The position numbers were made by a program, and so were the translations under genes. Positions 28,035 through 37,488 of a DNA stretch of 64,000 nt are shown one piece after another. The stretch is from Caballeronia terrestris. Its GTDB lineage: Bacteria > Pseudomonadota > Gammaproteobacteria > Burkholderiales > Burkholderiaceae. Each line of letters starts with the position of its first letter. Positions within the stretch are counted from its first letter, which is position 1. The stretch is taken from contig NZ_FCOL02000021.1 of the NCBI RefSeq assembly GCF_001544515.1, positions 50,858-114,857 of the forward strand, given 5' to 3'. The notes beneath the pieces were generated by a model. It made no database searches, had not been told where the DNA came from, and worked only from the letters and a program-made list of their open reading frames with translations.

Positions 28035-29747
28035 TTATTCCGCGAGCTTCTTCGCCGTGCGCCGCTTCGGTGCTGCGGCGCTCGCGTGCTTCGCGGCAAG
28101 AGCGCTCAGATCGCGGGTGAGGTCGTCGAACACCGGCTCCCAATGCGCAAACTGCTTCTGCCGATAAAGCGTCGCGGTCGGATACCACGGGCTGTCGGTG
28201 CGCTCCAGTTGCCAGACCCAGTGCGGATTGGCGTCGAGCAGGATCCATGTCGGCTTGCCGAGCGCCGCCGCGAGATGCGCGACGCTCGTGCACACGGTGA
28301 TCACGAGATCGAGCGAATCGATGAAGGCGGCCGTGTCGTCGAAGGTTTCGAACTCGCCAGTGTGGTCGGCGATCGTAAAGCCGTTTTGCAGCGCGGCCGC
28401 CAAGTCGTCCTGCGCGCCCTTTTGCAACGAGAAGAACGCGACGTTTTCGAGCGCGCCGAACGCCTTGGCATACCGGCCGATCCCCACGCTACGGAACATG
28501 TTGCGCTGATGCGTGGCGCTGCCGCTCCACACGAGGCCCACGCGCAACTGCTTCACCGCCGGCGCCTGAGCGCCCCAGTGTGCGGCGCGGTCGGCGTCAG
28601 CGGCGAGATACGAGCGCTTCGCCGGAATCGTTTCGTCGTCGATGTTGAAAAAGAGCGGCAGGCTCAGCAGCGGGAAGTGGAAATCGTGCGGCGGCAGTTC
28701 GGCGTCGTGCGCAATGCATTCGACGTTTTTCGGCGCCATCCGCGCCATCAGCGGATGCAGCGCCTTGAACGCCACCCACACCAGCTTGCCGCCTTGCGCG
28801 TGAACCTGCTTCGCGAGCATCGGCACGAAGCGGCAGAACTGGAGCGCATCGCCGAAACCCTGTTCGCCCCACAGCAACAGCGTTTTGCCGCGCAACGCCT
28901 CGCCATTCCAGCGCGGTACGGCGAACGCAGGATGCGAACCGCCGAGCTCGTTCGAACCGTCCCAGTGCGTTTCGAAATTCTTCCAGCCGCGTGGATAGTT
29001 GCGCTGAAGCAGATCAAGCAACGACAGGTTGAACGGAAAGCGCGCCATCTGCGGCGCGGTTTCGGCGGCGACGAGGGCTGCGGCGGTCGCGTCGCTCCAG
29101 CGTTGCGCTTCTTTCAGCGTGAGACTGTAGTTCGATTGCGCGAGCGCATTCGACGGATCGATCTGGATCGCGCGCTTGCCCGCCGCGAGCGCATGCTCGA
29201 GCTCGCAGCGCTGCGGATAGATGCGCGTGAGGTTCGTCCACGCCTCGATGTCGTTGTTGTTCCCGGCGACGGCTTCTTCCAGCAGCCTGAGCGCTTCGTC
29301 CGGGTGGCCCGTCACTTCGAACGCGACCGCGAAGTTGTTGCGCAGCGTCGGCACGGAGCTATCGATGTCGTATGCACGCTGTTAAAACGGCACCGCTTCC
29401 GCGTGATGGCCGGCGAGCTGCAGCGCATAGCCCAGATGCCACAGCGCGAGCGCGTGCTGCGGCTCGCGCTCGACGAGATTCGCCGCGACTGTGATCGCTT
29501 CGCCGATCGCGCCGCGCTTGAGCAGGACGTCGATGAGTTGCAGCCGCGCTTCGATGTGCTCTGGCTGAAGAATCAGCGCGGCCTGGAGCCAGACGACCTG
29601 CTCGGCCGTCTGCGAACGCTGCGCGGCGGCTTGCGCGTTCGCGAAGTAGACAGGCAGCACGCGCGAGATAATGTCGTCCTGAACGACGGCGCGGATGGTA
29701 TGGGTGGCGGGAGTAGGATTGCGGCGAATTTTAGGGCTGCGTGTCAT
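28035..29747 (-). pseudogene. TPR / glycosyltransferase-like gene interrupted by an in-frame TAA
   Basis: One reading frame covers this span but is broken by a TAA at 29384-29382. The upstream part (from ATG 29747) ends ALAGHHAEAVPF; without changing frame the codons after the stop read QRAYDIDSSVPTLRNNFAVA and continue a tetratricopeptide repeat. The intact form would have N-terminal TPRs and a C-terminal GT-B-like domain (LLLWGEQGFGDALQFCRFVP, LRVGLVWSGSATHQRNMFRS, VITVCTSVAHLAAALGKPTW), as in TPR proteins related to O-linked glycosyltransferases. A Tyr codon at the TAA position would restore a normal repeat. The GTG after the break (29354) lacks a ribosome-binding site. It could be a recent nonsense mutation, a sequencing error or stop read-through. 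Confidence 0.8.
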
Positions 29748-29859
29748 TTTTTGAGCGGACGGCCGGTCCACGTTGTCAGAAAGTAACTTTCGATGGTGTG
29801 GCAAACGGCCGATCGCTAACCATTAGACTATTCCGAATTACGGGCGCGGAAACACATCG

Positions 29860-31182
29860 ATGCATCGCATAACGAACACGGGGCGGGTCAACCTCGGCCA
29901 TCTTTTCTGGCTGCGCAGTCTCGCGATCATCGGCCAACTGGTGACGATCGCCGTCGTGCAGATCTTTTACGGCGCCCATCTGCCGATTCCCGCAATGCTC
30001 CTCGTGATCAGCATGGAGATCGTTTTCAACGGGCTCACGTGGCTGCGCGTCTCGCGCGCGCGGCCCGAGACGAATCTCGAACTATTCGGGCAGTTGTTCG
30101 TCGATCTTGGCGCGCTCTCGGCGTTGCTGTTTCTTTCCGGCGGCGCGACCAATCCGTTCGTCACGCTCTATATTCCGTCGCTCGCGATCGCCGCCGCCGT
30201 CTTGCCGTGGACGATGATGGCCGTCCTCGCGCTCTTCGCCGTGATCTGCTACGCGCTCCTGAGCTACAACTACGTGCCGCTCAACATCGAGAATCCGGCG
30301 AATCTGTTCGAATATTTCCGCATGGGGCTGTGGGTGAACTTCATGGTGAGCGTCGGGCTGATCGGCTGGTTCGTGGCGCGCATGTCGCGGGCGCTGCGCC
30401 AGCGCGACACCGCGCTCGGCGACGCCCAGCAGCGCCTCCTGCGCGACGAGCGCGCCGTCGCGCTGGGCGTGCAGGCGGCGACCGTCGCGCACGAAATCGG
30501 CACGCCGCTCTCGACGATCGCTATGCTCGCCGAAGAGTTGCGCGATGCCGCGTCGAGCGACCGCAACCTCGCGCCCTACGCCACCGACTTCGACCTGCTC
30601 GAACAGCAGATGACGCTCTGCACGTCCGCGCTCGCGCGCCTGCGCAGCCGCGCGAGCGTGCCGTCGAGCAGGCAGCCGCTCGGTGGGTGGCTCGAGAGTT
30701 TCGTCGCGCAGTGGCGGCTGCGGCATCCGCACGTGCGCTTCGAGCGCGTGGGCACGACGCCCGACGACGTATCGATCGACGACACCGTCGCCGTCGGGCA
30801 GATCCTCACGATTCTGCTGGATAATGCGGCGCGGGCGAGCAGCGAGTCGGTGACGCTCGCCACGTCGGTCAGGCGCGACGCGGATGAATCGGTGATCGAA
30901 TTCGACGTCTGCGACCGTGGCCCCGGCATTCCGCCGTCCTTGCGCGGCTCGCTCGGCGCGATGCCCGTCGATAGCACGCAGGGCGGCCACGGCGTCGGGC
31001 TGTATCTGGCGTTCGCGTCGGCGGCGCGGCTCGGCGGATCGATCGAGCTCACGGCGGCGAGCCCGCGCGGCACGTGCGCCGTACTGCGCTTGCCGGAAAC
31101 GAGCGCGGCGGCACCCGATTCACGCGCGGGGAAGATGCAACAGAGCGGCCACGCGTCCGCCACCACGGAGAAAAAAGCATGA
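29860..31182 (+). CDS. regB: RegB/PrrB-type redox sensor histidine kinase
   Basis: Membrane kinase of 440 residues with about six N-terminal transmembrane segments (residues 15-180). The heptad GGATNPF at 94-100 matches the GGxxNPF quinone-binding motif of RegB. The H box is ATVAHEIGTPLSTIAMLAEE with His211. Cys254 in LLEQQMTLCTSALARL sits where the redox-active Cys of RegB is expected. The ATPase domain has LLDNAARAS, CDRGPGIPP and GGHGVGLYLAFASA. These features point to sensing of the quinone pool or respiratory state. The response regulator gene overlaps its stop. Confidence 0.92.
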   Translation: MHRITNTGRVNLGHLFWLRSLAIIGQLVTIAVVQIFYGAHLPIPAMLLVISMEIVFNGLTWLRVSRARPETNLELFGQLFVDLGALSALLFLSGGATNPFVTLYIPSLAIAAAVLPWTMMAVLALFAVICYALLSYNYVPLNIENPANLFEYFRMGLWVNFMVSVGLIGWFVARMSRALRQRDTALGDAQQRLLRDERAVALGVQAATVAHEIGTPLSTIAMLAEELRDAASSDRNLAPYATDFDLLEQQMTLCTSALARLRSRASVPSSRQPLGGWLESFVAQWRLRHPHVRFERVGTTPDDVSIDDTVAVGQILTILLDNAARASSESVTLATSVRRDADESVIEFDVCDRGPGIPPSLRGSLGAMPVDSTQGGHGVGLYLAFASAARLGGSIELTAASPRGTCAVLRLPETSAAAPDSRAGKMQQSGHASATTEKKA

Positions 31183-31721
31183 GCGACATGAACTTCCTGA
31201 TCATCGACGACGACGAGGTGTTCTCGGGCATCCTTGCGCGCGGTCTTTCGCGGCGCGGCTATACGCCGCACCAGGCGCATAACGCCGACGAGGCGCTGAA
31301 GCTCGCGAACACGCAAAAGTTCAGCCAGATCACGGTGGATCTGCATCTCGGCAACGATTCGGGTCTCGCGCTCGTCGCGCCGCTGCGCGACTTGCAGCCC
31401 GACGCACGCATTCTCGTGCTGACGGGTTACGCGAGCATCGCGACCGCGGTGCAGGCGGTGAAGGATGGCGCGGACAACTATCTCGCAAAGCCGGCGAACG
31501 TCGAAACGATTCTCTCGGCGCTGCAGGAACAGGCGAGCGAGCAGACGGCGGAAGAAGCGATCGAGCATCCGGCGCTGCTTTCCGTCGCGCGACTCGAGTG
31601 GGAGCACATTCAGCGCGTGCTGGCCGAGAACCAGGGCAACATTTCCGCGACGGCTCGTGCGCTCAACATGCATCGGCGGACGTTGCAGCGAAAGCTGGCC
31701 AAGAAGCCGGTTCGGCAATGA
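31179..31721 (+). CDS. regA: RegA/PrrA-type response regulator
   Basis: Response regulator of 180 residues, partner of the preceding kinase. The receiver domain has DDDEVF, phospho-acceptor Asp54 (TVDLHLGND) and Lys in YLAKPAN. A short linker leads to a Fis-type helix-turn-helix, EWEHIQRVLAENQGNISATA followed by RALNMHRRTLQRKLAKK, which is strongly conserved in the RegA family. The ATG at 31179 overlaps the kinase stop (ATGA) and has GGAG eight bases upstream. It probably controls respiratory and redox genes. Confidence 0.93.
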   Translation: MSDMNFLIIDDDEVFSGILARGLSRRGYTPHQAHNADEALKLANTQKFSQITVDLHLGNDSGLALVAPLRDLQPDARILVLTGYASIATAVQAVKDGADNYLAKPANVETILSALQEQASEQTAEEAIEHPALLSVARLEWEHIQRVLAENQGNISATARALNMHRRTLQRKLAKKPVRQ

Positions 31722-31755
31722 AAAAGGGCGGCTCGCAAGAGCCGCCCTTTTTTTT
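31721..31755. terminator. Bidirectional terminator between regA and hslU
   Basis: AAAAAGGGCGGCTC with GAGCCGCCCTTTTTTTT forms a 12-pair stem with a short CGCAA loop. The A and T runs allow it to act in both directions. Confidence 0.92.
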
Positions 31756-31768
31756 GCGCATACGCTAT

Positions 31769-33115
31769 TTACAGCACGTAGCGCGACAAATCTTCATCGT
31801 CGGCCACTTCGTTCAACGCGCGATCGACGTAGGCCGCATCGATCTTCACCGGCTGGCCCGTATGGTTGCCCGCCGAGAACGACACCTCTTCCAGCAGCTT
31901 CTCGATCACCGTATACAGGCGCCGCGCCCCGATGTTCTCGGTCTTCTCGTTCACCGAGTACGCAATCTCCGCGAGCCGGCGAATGCCGTCGTCGGCGAAA
32001 TCGAGATGGACGTCTTCGGTCGCGAGCAGCGCCTTGTACTGCTTCACGAGGCTTGCGTCAGTCGTGTTGAGGATCGATTCGAAGTCGCCGACCGACAGCG
32101 AATCCAGCTCGACGCGAATTGGGAAGCGCCCCTGCAACTCGGGGATCAGGTCGCTCGGTCTGGCAAGATGGAATGCACCGCTTGCGATGAACAGGATGTG
32201 ATCGGTCTTGATCATCCCGTATTTGGTGTTGATCGTGGTGCCTTCCACGAGCGGCAGCAGATCGCGCTGCACGCCCGCGCGCGACACTTCCGCACCGCCC
32301 GTTTCACTGCGTGACGCGATCTTGTCGATTTCGTCAAGGAACACGATGCCGTTCTGCTCGACATTCTGCACCGCCTTCGCCTTGACCTCCTCATCGTTCA
32401 GGAGTTTGCCGGCTTCCTCGTCGGTCAGGAGCTTCAGCGCCTCCTTCACCTTCACCTTGCGGCGCGTCTTCTTGCCGCCGCCGATGTTCGCGAACATCGA
32501 ACGGATCTGCTCGGTCATGTCTTCCATGCCCGGCGGCCCCATGATGTCCATGCCGACCTGCGGCTGTTCGACATCGAGCTCGACTTCCTTCTCGTCGAGG
32601 GCGCCTTCACGCAGGCGCTTGCGGAACGTCTGACGGGTCGTATTGTTCGAATCGTCCGTGGCTTCAGCGGCCGTCGATGCGCCGAAACCGACCTGGCGCG
32701 CCGTCGGCAGCAGGATGTCGAGGATGCGGTCTTCGGCGCGTTCCTCGGCCTTCGAGCGCACCTTCTTCATCTCCGATTCGCGCGTCTGCTTGACGGAGAT
32801 CTCGATCAGGTCGCGCACGATGCTGTCCACGTCGCGGCCCACGTAGCCGACTTCGGTAAATTTTGTGGCTTCGATCTTGATGAACGGCGCGTCCGCGAGT
32901 TTAGCCAGACGCCGCGCGATTTCGGTCTTGCCGACGCCGGTCGGTCCGATCATCAGAATGTTCTTCGGCGTGATTTCCTGGCGCAGCGGCTCGGCGACTT
33001 GCTGACGGCGCCAGCGGTTGCGCAGCGCGACGGCGACGGCCTTCTTGGCGCGGCCCTGGCCGATGATGTGTTTGTCGAGTTCCGAGACGATCTCGGCGGG
33101 AGTCATGGTGGTCAT
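31769..33115 (-). CDS. hslU: ATP-dependent protease ATPase subunit HslU
   Basis: Hexameric AAA+ unfoldase that feeds substrates to HslV in the cytoplasm. The ATG at 33115 (AAGGA eight bases upstream) gives 448 residues. Walker A is [17 protein letters not shown] and Walker B is [14 protein letters not shown]; the pore loop is [13 protein letters not shown]. Sensor 2 lies in [18 protein letters not shown], and the C terminus DEDLSRYVL fits the HslV docking tail. A family I domain lies between Walker A and B. It follows hslV on the same strand. Confidence 0.97.
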   Translation of the reverse strand: MTTMTPAEIVSELDKHIIGQGRAKKAVAVALRNRWRRQQVAEPLRQEITPKNILMIGPTGVGKTEIARRLAKLADAPFIKIEATKFTEVGYVGRDVDSIVRDLIEISVKQTRESEMKKVRSKAEERAEDRILDILLPTARQVGFGASTAAEATDDSNNTTRQTFRKRLREGALDEKEVELDVEQPQVGMDIMGPPGMEDMTEQIRSMFANIGGGKKTRRKVKVKEALKLLTDEEAGKLLNDEEVKAKAVQNVEQNGIVFLDEIDKIASRSETGGAEVSRAGVQRDLLPLVEGTTINTKYGMIKTDHILFIASGAFHLARPSDLIPELQGRFPIRVELDSLSVGDFESILNTTDASLVKQYKALLATEDVHLDFADDGIRRLAEIAYSVNEKTENIGARRLYTVIEKLLEEVSFSAGNHTGQPVKIDAAYVDRALNEVADDEDLSRYVL

Positions 33116-33141
33116 CGCTTGGTCCTTTGGCTGTTCCGGCC

Positions 33142-33678
33142 TTACTCGATCGTCTCGATGACGCGATTGTGATTCGTGTAGATGCACATGTCGCCGGCGA
33201 TCGCGAGCGACTTCTCGACGATGTCGCGTGGCGAGAGTTCAGTGTTTTCCGTCAGCGCCTGCGCCGCGGCCTGCGCATATGCGCCGCCCGAGCCGATCGC
33301 GCAGATGCCGTTTTCCGGGTCGAGCACGTCGCCATTGCCGGTGATCACGAGCGTGGCCTGCGCGTCGGCGGCGATCAGCATCGCTTCCAGGCGGCGCAGC
33401 ATGCGGTCGGTGCGCCAGTCCTTCGCCAGTTCGACGGCGGCGCGCGTCAGGTTGCCCTGATGCTTTTCCAGCTTGGCTTCGAAGCGGTCGAGGAGGGAGA
33501 ACGCGTCGGCGGTGCCGCCCGCGAAGCCGACCAGCACCTTGCCGCCATAGATGCGGCGCACTTTTTTCGCGCCGCCCTTCATGACGATGTTGCCGAGCGT
33601 CACCTGGCCGTCGCCGCCCAGCGCGACCTGGCCGCCGCGTCGCACGGAGACGATCGTCGTGCCGTGAAATTGTTCCAT
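33142..33678 (-). CDS. hslV: ATP-dependent protease peptidase subunit HslV
   Basis: Proteasome-like peptidase of 178 residues. The frame is open upstream, but the ATG at 33678 gives [20 protein letters not shown]. The nucleophile is expected to be Thr7 after removal of a six-residue leader; in E. coli the Thr follows Met directly. Lys in [20 protein letters not shown] and the [20 protein letters not shown] stretch are conserved. It starts the hslV-hslU unit. Confidence 0.97.
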   Translation of the reverse strand: MEQFHGTTIVSVRRGGQVALGGDGQVTLGNIVMKGGAKKVRRIYGGKVLVGFAGGTADAFSLLDRFEAKLEKHQGNLTRAAVELAKDWRTDRMLRRLEAMLIAADAQATLVITGNGDVLDPENGICAIGSGGAYAQAAAQALTENTELSPRDIVEKSLAIAGDMCIYTNHNRVIETIE

Positions 33679-33921
33679 GTGCGTTCCTTTTGAAAACGAA
33701 GGACGCGGGCGGCTCGAGAGCCACCGCGCTGTCGAGAATTCGATGGAGTGCGCGGCGCGGGTTCCGCGCGGATTCGACTTCCGGGAGTCGCGCCGCGCCC
33801 ACGCCCGTACTGGGCGCGTCCAGTCCATTTTAGGGCGCGCTCCGAATTATCAAGTCGCGTTTTGGAGGCGGCGGAAGAAATCGCGCTTTTTAGCGAAGGA
33901 CGAACCGGACGCTCGAAAAGC

Positions 33922-33951
33922 AAAAAGGCACACGGTTGACGTGTGCCTTTT
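33922..33951 (-). terminator. Terminator of dksA
   Basis: AAAAGGCACAC (33923-33933) pairs with GTGTGCCTTTT (33941-33951) around a GGTTGAC loop. On the minus strand the stem ends in a T run. Confidence 0.85.
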
Positions 33952-34030
33952 CAAGGTCGCGGCGTGGCCAAGAGGCGGCGGGTCTCCCGCGGCGGGCAAG
34001 ACCCGCAACGAAGCCCGGCCGAAGCGCCCG

Positions 34031-34450
34031 TCAGTCGCCGAACAGCTTCTGGCGCAATTCGCGGCGTTCCTGCGCTTCGAGCGACAGCGTGGCGGTCGGG
34101 CGCGCGATAAGGCGCGGGATGCCGATCGGCTCGCCCGTTTCCTCGCACCAGCCGTAATCGCCGGAATCGATGCGCGCGAGCGATTGCTGCACCTTCTTCA
34201 GCAGCTTGCGCTCGCGGTCACGCGTGCGCAGTTCGAGGGCATGTTCTTCCTCGATCGTCGCTCGGTCCGCCGGATCCGGCACGATCACCGTTTCCCGCAG
34301 ATTTTCGGTCGTCTGGCCGGCATTTTTAAGGATGTCGGCCTGCAACTGTTCGAGCCGGCTCTTGAAGAAAGCGAGCTGATCCTCGTTCATGTAATCCTTC
34401 TCGCCCATCTTCAGGATTTCGGCTTCGGTCAAGAGTCGTTTCGTCGTCAT
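34031..34450 (-). CDS. dksA: RNA polymerase-binding factor DksA, cysteine-poor form
   Basis: Binds the secondary channel of RNA polymerase and supports ppGpp control. I start at the ATG 34450, giving 139 residues (MTTKRLLTEAEILKMGEKDY). The coiled-coil tip carries Asp59 and Asp62 (VPDPADRAT), the catalytic-type acidic pair. In the zinc-finger region only Cys102 remains (WCEETGEPIG); the other three positions read Thr, Ser and Ala (ARPTATLSLEAQ), so a classical four-Cys zinc site is absent. Such forms fold without zinc. It lies next to a COG0523 GTPase gene. Confidence 0.95.
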   Translation of the reverse strand: MTTKRLLTEAEILKMGEKDYMNEDQLAFFKSRLEQLQADILKNAGQTTENLRETVIVPDPADRATIEEEHALELRTRDRERKLLKKVQQSLARIDSGDYGWCEETGEPIGIPRLIARPTATLSLEAQERRELRQKLFGD

Positions 34451-35014
34451 CTGGCTTGCTTCTTCAATGTGGGGCGATGTCTTACGCACAGCCCGCACTT
34501 CTGCGTTGCCCGCTGACAGCGTCGATGCGAAAGTGCTCGCATGGATGGCTGCCGTGACGCGCTTTTTTATGATCTACGCGTCGACGCGGGGCCGAACTCC
34601 TCTGGTAACCGATTGCGGGTGTCCGGGACGACGCCCAAATAAACGTCCTTCCCGCACCTCCGACCCTCGAACGCTTTGTCTCAAATTGTCTTAAATCGTC
34701 TTATACCCCGGACAATTCGACTCGCCGCATTCGCGAGGCCCATTCAGTTTTGCTGCCGTCCGATCGGCGGCTCTAACCCGCCACACGGACCGCTGCCCTT
34801 CTTCAGTGGGGCTGTATTGTAACTGAATCGCAATTTCAGACGATAACCATGGAAAACCCTGTCGATTAGCGCCCGAATCTCAAAAATATAACGCCTGAGC
34901 GTTCAAAAAGCGACCAGCGTTCGTGTGAGTGGTAACAGTTTTGAATCGAAAGCCACCAGAAAAAACGCCGCGCTCAATTGAGCGCGGCGTCGGGTGCGGG
35001 TTATCGCGAGGAGT
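34451..35014. other. Intergenic region upstream of dksA
   Basis: No convincing gene is seen. The dksA-proximal half must hold its promoter, but I cannot pick one with confidence. Around 34676-34704 there is a short repeated TTGTCTTAAATCGTCTTA-like tract. AACGCCTGAGCGTT forms a small hairpin near 34892-34905. The far end carries the terminator of the GTPase gene. Confidence 0.5.
34961..34990 (-). terminator. Terminator of the COG0523 GTPase gene
   Basis: A perfect palindrome ACGCCGCGCTCA/TGAGCGCGGCGT (34965-34990) is followed on the minus strand by TTTTT (34965-34961). Confidence 0.88.
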
Positions 35015-36088
35015 TTACTTCACGAGGCAGGCGTCGAGGCCGTCGGTGATCAGGTCCTGCGGCAGTTCGATGCCGATGAACACCATCTTGCTGTTCTTCT
35101 TTTCGATCGGTTGCCACTTGCCGGCGAGGTCGCTGCCCATCATCTGGTGCACGCCCTGGAAGACGACCTTGCGATCGACGCCCTTCATATAGAGCACGCC
35201 CTTGTAGCGCAACAGGCGCTCGCCATAAATCTGCAGAATGCCGCCGAGGAAGTCTTCGAGGCGGTTCGCGTCGAACGGCTTGTCGCTGCGGTAGACGAAC
35301 GACTTGATCTTGTCGTCGTGGTGCGCGTGATGGTGATTGTGATGCTCGTGATCGTGGCTGTGGTCGTGGCCGCAGGTCGCGTGATCGTGGTCGTCGTCGT
35401 GCGCGTGGTCATGCGCATGCGCGTGATCGTGATCGTCTTCCACGAGGAAATCAGGGTCGATTTCCAGCTTCGAGTTCAGGTTGAAGCCGCGCAGGTCGAA
35501 GATTTCCTTGATGTCGGCGTCGCCGAAATTCACCACGCGGATCGCCGCACGCGGATTCATGTGCACGAGGCGATGTTTCAAATCGTCCAGCGCCGCCGCA
35601 TCGACCAGATCCGATTTCGTGATGAACAGGCGATCGGCGAAACCGACTTGCCGCTGCACCACTTCGTGCTCGTCGAGTTGATGGTTGCCGTGCTTCGCAT
35701 CGACGAGCGTGATGATCGCGTCGAGCAGGAATTCGTCGGCGATGGTGTTGTCCATGAAGAACGTCTGCGCGACGGGGCCCGGGTTCGCGAGGCCGGTCGT
35801 TTCGATCACGACGCGGTCGAAATCGAGCGTACCCGCCTTCTTGCGGTCGGCCAGGTCTTCCAGCGCGCGGGCCAGATCGCCGCGAATGGTGCAGCAGATG
35901 CAGCCGTTGCTCATCTGGATGATCTGCTCGTTCGAGTCCTGCACGAGAATTTCGTTGTCGATGTTCTCTTCGCCGAATTCGTTCTCGATCACGGCGATCT
36001 TCATGCCGTGCTTCTCGTTCAGGATGCGCTTGAGCAGCGTGGTTTTGCCGCTGCCCAGAAAGCCGGTCAGGATGGTTACGGGAATCAT
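35015..36088 (-). CDS. COG0523 (CobW-like) GTPase with His-rich loop
   Basis: G3E-family GTPase and metallochaperone, probably for zinc, 357 residues from ATG 36088. Walker A is TGFLGSGKTTLLKRIL, and the CxCC metal motif of COG0523 is SNGCICCTIRGDL. The guanine motif is FITKSDLVD. Between about residues 225 and 270 it has a dense His/Asp run (for example DHAHAHDHAHDDDHDHATCG), then the CobW C-terminal domain (KGVLYMKGVDRKVVFQGVHQ). The frame extends 29 codons upstream without family likeness. Its neighbour is a DksA without zinc cysteines. No certain Zur box was found in the 155-base upstream gap. Confidence 0.9.
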   Translation of the reverse strand: MIPVTILTGFLGSGKTTLLKRILNEKHGMKIAVIENEFGEENIDNEILVQDSNEQIIQMSNGCICCTIRGDLARALEDLADRKKAGTLDFDRVVIETTGLANPGPVAQTFFMDNTIADEFLLDAIITLVDAKHGNHQLDEHEVVQRQVGFADRLFITKSDLVDAAALDDLKHRLVHMNPRAAIRVVNFGDADIKEIFDLRGFNLNSKLEIDPDFLVEDDHDHAHAHDHAHDDDHDHATCGHDHSHDHEHHNHHHAHHDDKIKSFVYRSDKPFDANRLEDFLGGILQIYGERLLRYKGVLYMKGVDRKVVFQGVHQMMGSDLAGKWQPIEKKNSKMVFIGIELPQDLITDGLDACLVK

Positions 36089-36243
36089 GTGGTCGCCTGT
36101 GCTTTGAAGTCGATGAAGGTGTTTCGCGCCGCTTTCACTGTGCCAGTTGTTCACCAGAAAGCAGCGATTAGCCAATTATTGAAACATATTTGTCAAGCTG
36201 GCGCTCTGCGGACCGCGCCTCGTGGCTAATCAGTTATGGCCGG

Positions 36244-37446
36244 TCAGGCGATTTGCAATAACAGGCCTTTCAGGTATTCGCCTTCCGGAAACGCCGTCAG
36301 GAGCGGGTGATCGACGCCCGCGCCGAGCCGCTTGAGGATGCGCGCGTCGACCTTCGCATCCGCCGCCGCGCCCGCGACGATCTTCTGGAACAAATCGGCG
36401 TCGATCGCGCCGGAGCACGAGTACGTGAAAAGCAGCCCGCCCGGGCGCAGCAGCCTGAAGCCGGTGAGGTTGATGTCCTTGTAGGCGCGCGCCGCCCGAT
36501 CCACATGCTCCCGCGACGGCGCGAACTTTGGCGGATCGAGCACGATCAGGCCGAAGCGCTCGCCTTCGTCGTAGAGACGCCGGAGCGTTTTGAAGGCGTC
36601 GGCGTCGAGCCATTGGGCGCGTTCCGGGTCGAAGCCGTTTGCGAGCACGTTCTGCTGAGCCAAAGCCAGCGCCTCGCCCGACGAATCGATCGACACTACG
36701 CGCTTCGCCCCGCCTTTCAACGCTGCAAGCGAAAAACCGCCCGTGTAGCAGAAGCAGTTCAGTACGTCGCGCTCGTGGGCGTATTCGGCGACGAGCACGC
36801 GGTTGTCACGCTGATCGACGTAGAAGCCCGTCTTGTGACCGTTTTTCACATCGACGTGATAGCGCACGCCGCATTCATTTGTGATCAGCGTTTCGGGCGG
36901 CGGGTCGCCGGCGAGCACGCCCGTGATCTGTTCGAGCCCCTCTTTCTGGCGAATCGATACGTCCGAGCGCTCGTACACGTTCGGGCAGCCGGTCGCGCCG
37001 GTGAGCGCGTCGACGATCGCGGTCTTCCACGCTTCGACCCCTGTCGCCATGAACTGGCAGACGAGCTGGCCGCGCTTCGACTCATCGTCGGCGACGTAGT
37101 AGTCGACGATCAGGCCTGGCAAGCCGTCCGCCTCGCCGAAGATCAGACGCGTCGCGCCCGTGTCGCGGATCATCGCCGCGCGATGGGCGATCGCCCGCTG
37201 GACGCGGCGTTTGAAGAACGCGTGATCGATCGGCTCGGTTTCGTCGAAACTCCAGACGCGCGCGCGGATCTGCGACTGCGGGCTGTACGACGCGCGCGCG
37301 AGAAAGCGCCCGTCGTGCGAGCGGACGATAACGGTCGCGCCCGGCGCCGGCTTGCCGTCGATGTGTTCGATCGCGTTCGCGTAAATCCACGGATGGCGGC
37401 GCGCGAGCGACCTTTCCTTCGCCGGTTTGAGCGTGATGGTGTTCAT
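36244..37446 (-). CDS. rlmI: Class I SAM-dependent rRNA methyltransferase (RlmI-like)
   Basis: Probable 23S rRNA (cytosine-C5) methyltransferase, 400 residues. It has an N-terminal PUA domain (LKPAKERSLARRHPWIYANA), an EEHEA-like middle domain and a Rossmann domain. The SAM loop is DVLNCFCYTGGFSLAALKGG, with acidic VVSIDSSGEALAL. The catalytic region is LIVLDPPKFAPSREHVDRA, and TYSCSGAIDADLF holds the catalytic Cys. Assignment to position C1962 is by family resemblance to RlmI. Confidence 0.88.
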   Translation of the reverse strand: MNTITLKPAKERSLARRHPWIYANAIEHIDGKPAPGATVIVRSHDGRFLARASYSPQSQIRARVWSFDETEPIDHAFFKRRVQRAIAHRAAMIRDTGATRLIFGEADGLPGLIVDYYVADDESKRGQLVCQFMATGVEAWKTAIVDALTGATGCPNVYERSDVSIRQKEGLEQITGVLAGDPPPETLITNECGVRYHVDVKNGHKTGFYVDQRDNRVLVAEYAHERDVLNCFCYTGGFSLAALKGGAKRVVSIDSSGEALALAQQNVLANGFDPERAQWLDADAFKTLRRLYDEGERFGLIVLDPPKFAPSREHVDRAARAYKDINLTGFRLLRPGGLLFTYSCSGAIDADLFQKIVAGAAADAKVDARILKRLGAGVDHPLLTAFPEGEYLKGLLLQIA

Positions 37447-37488
37447 GGGTCTGCAGGTTTTGGCGCTTATAAAGTGCGCCAGGGAGAA

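Noticed and set aside
36089..36243. Zur box upstream of the COG0523 GTPase
   Set aside because: The A/T-rich stretch near 36175-36195 does not match the palindromic Zur core well enough to call.
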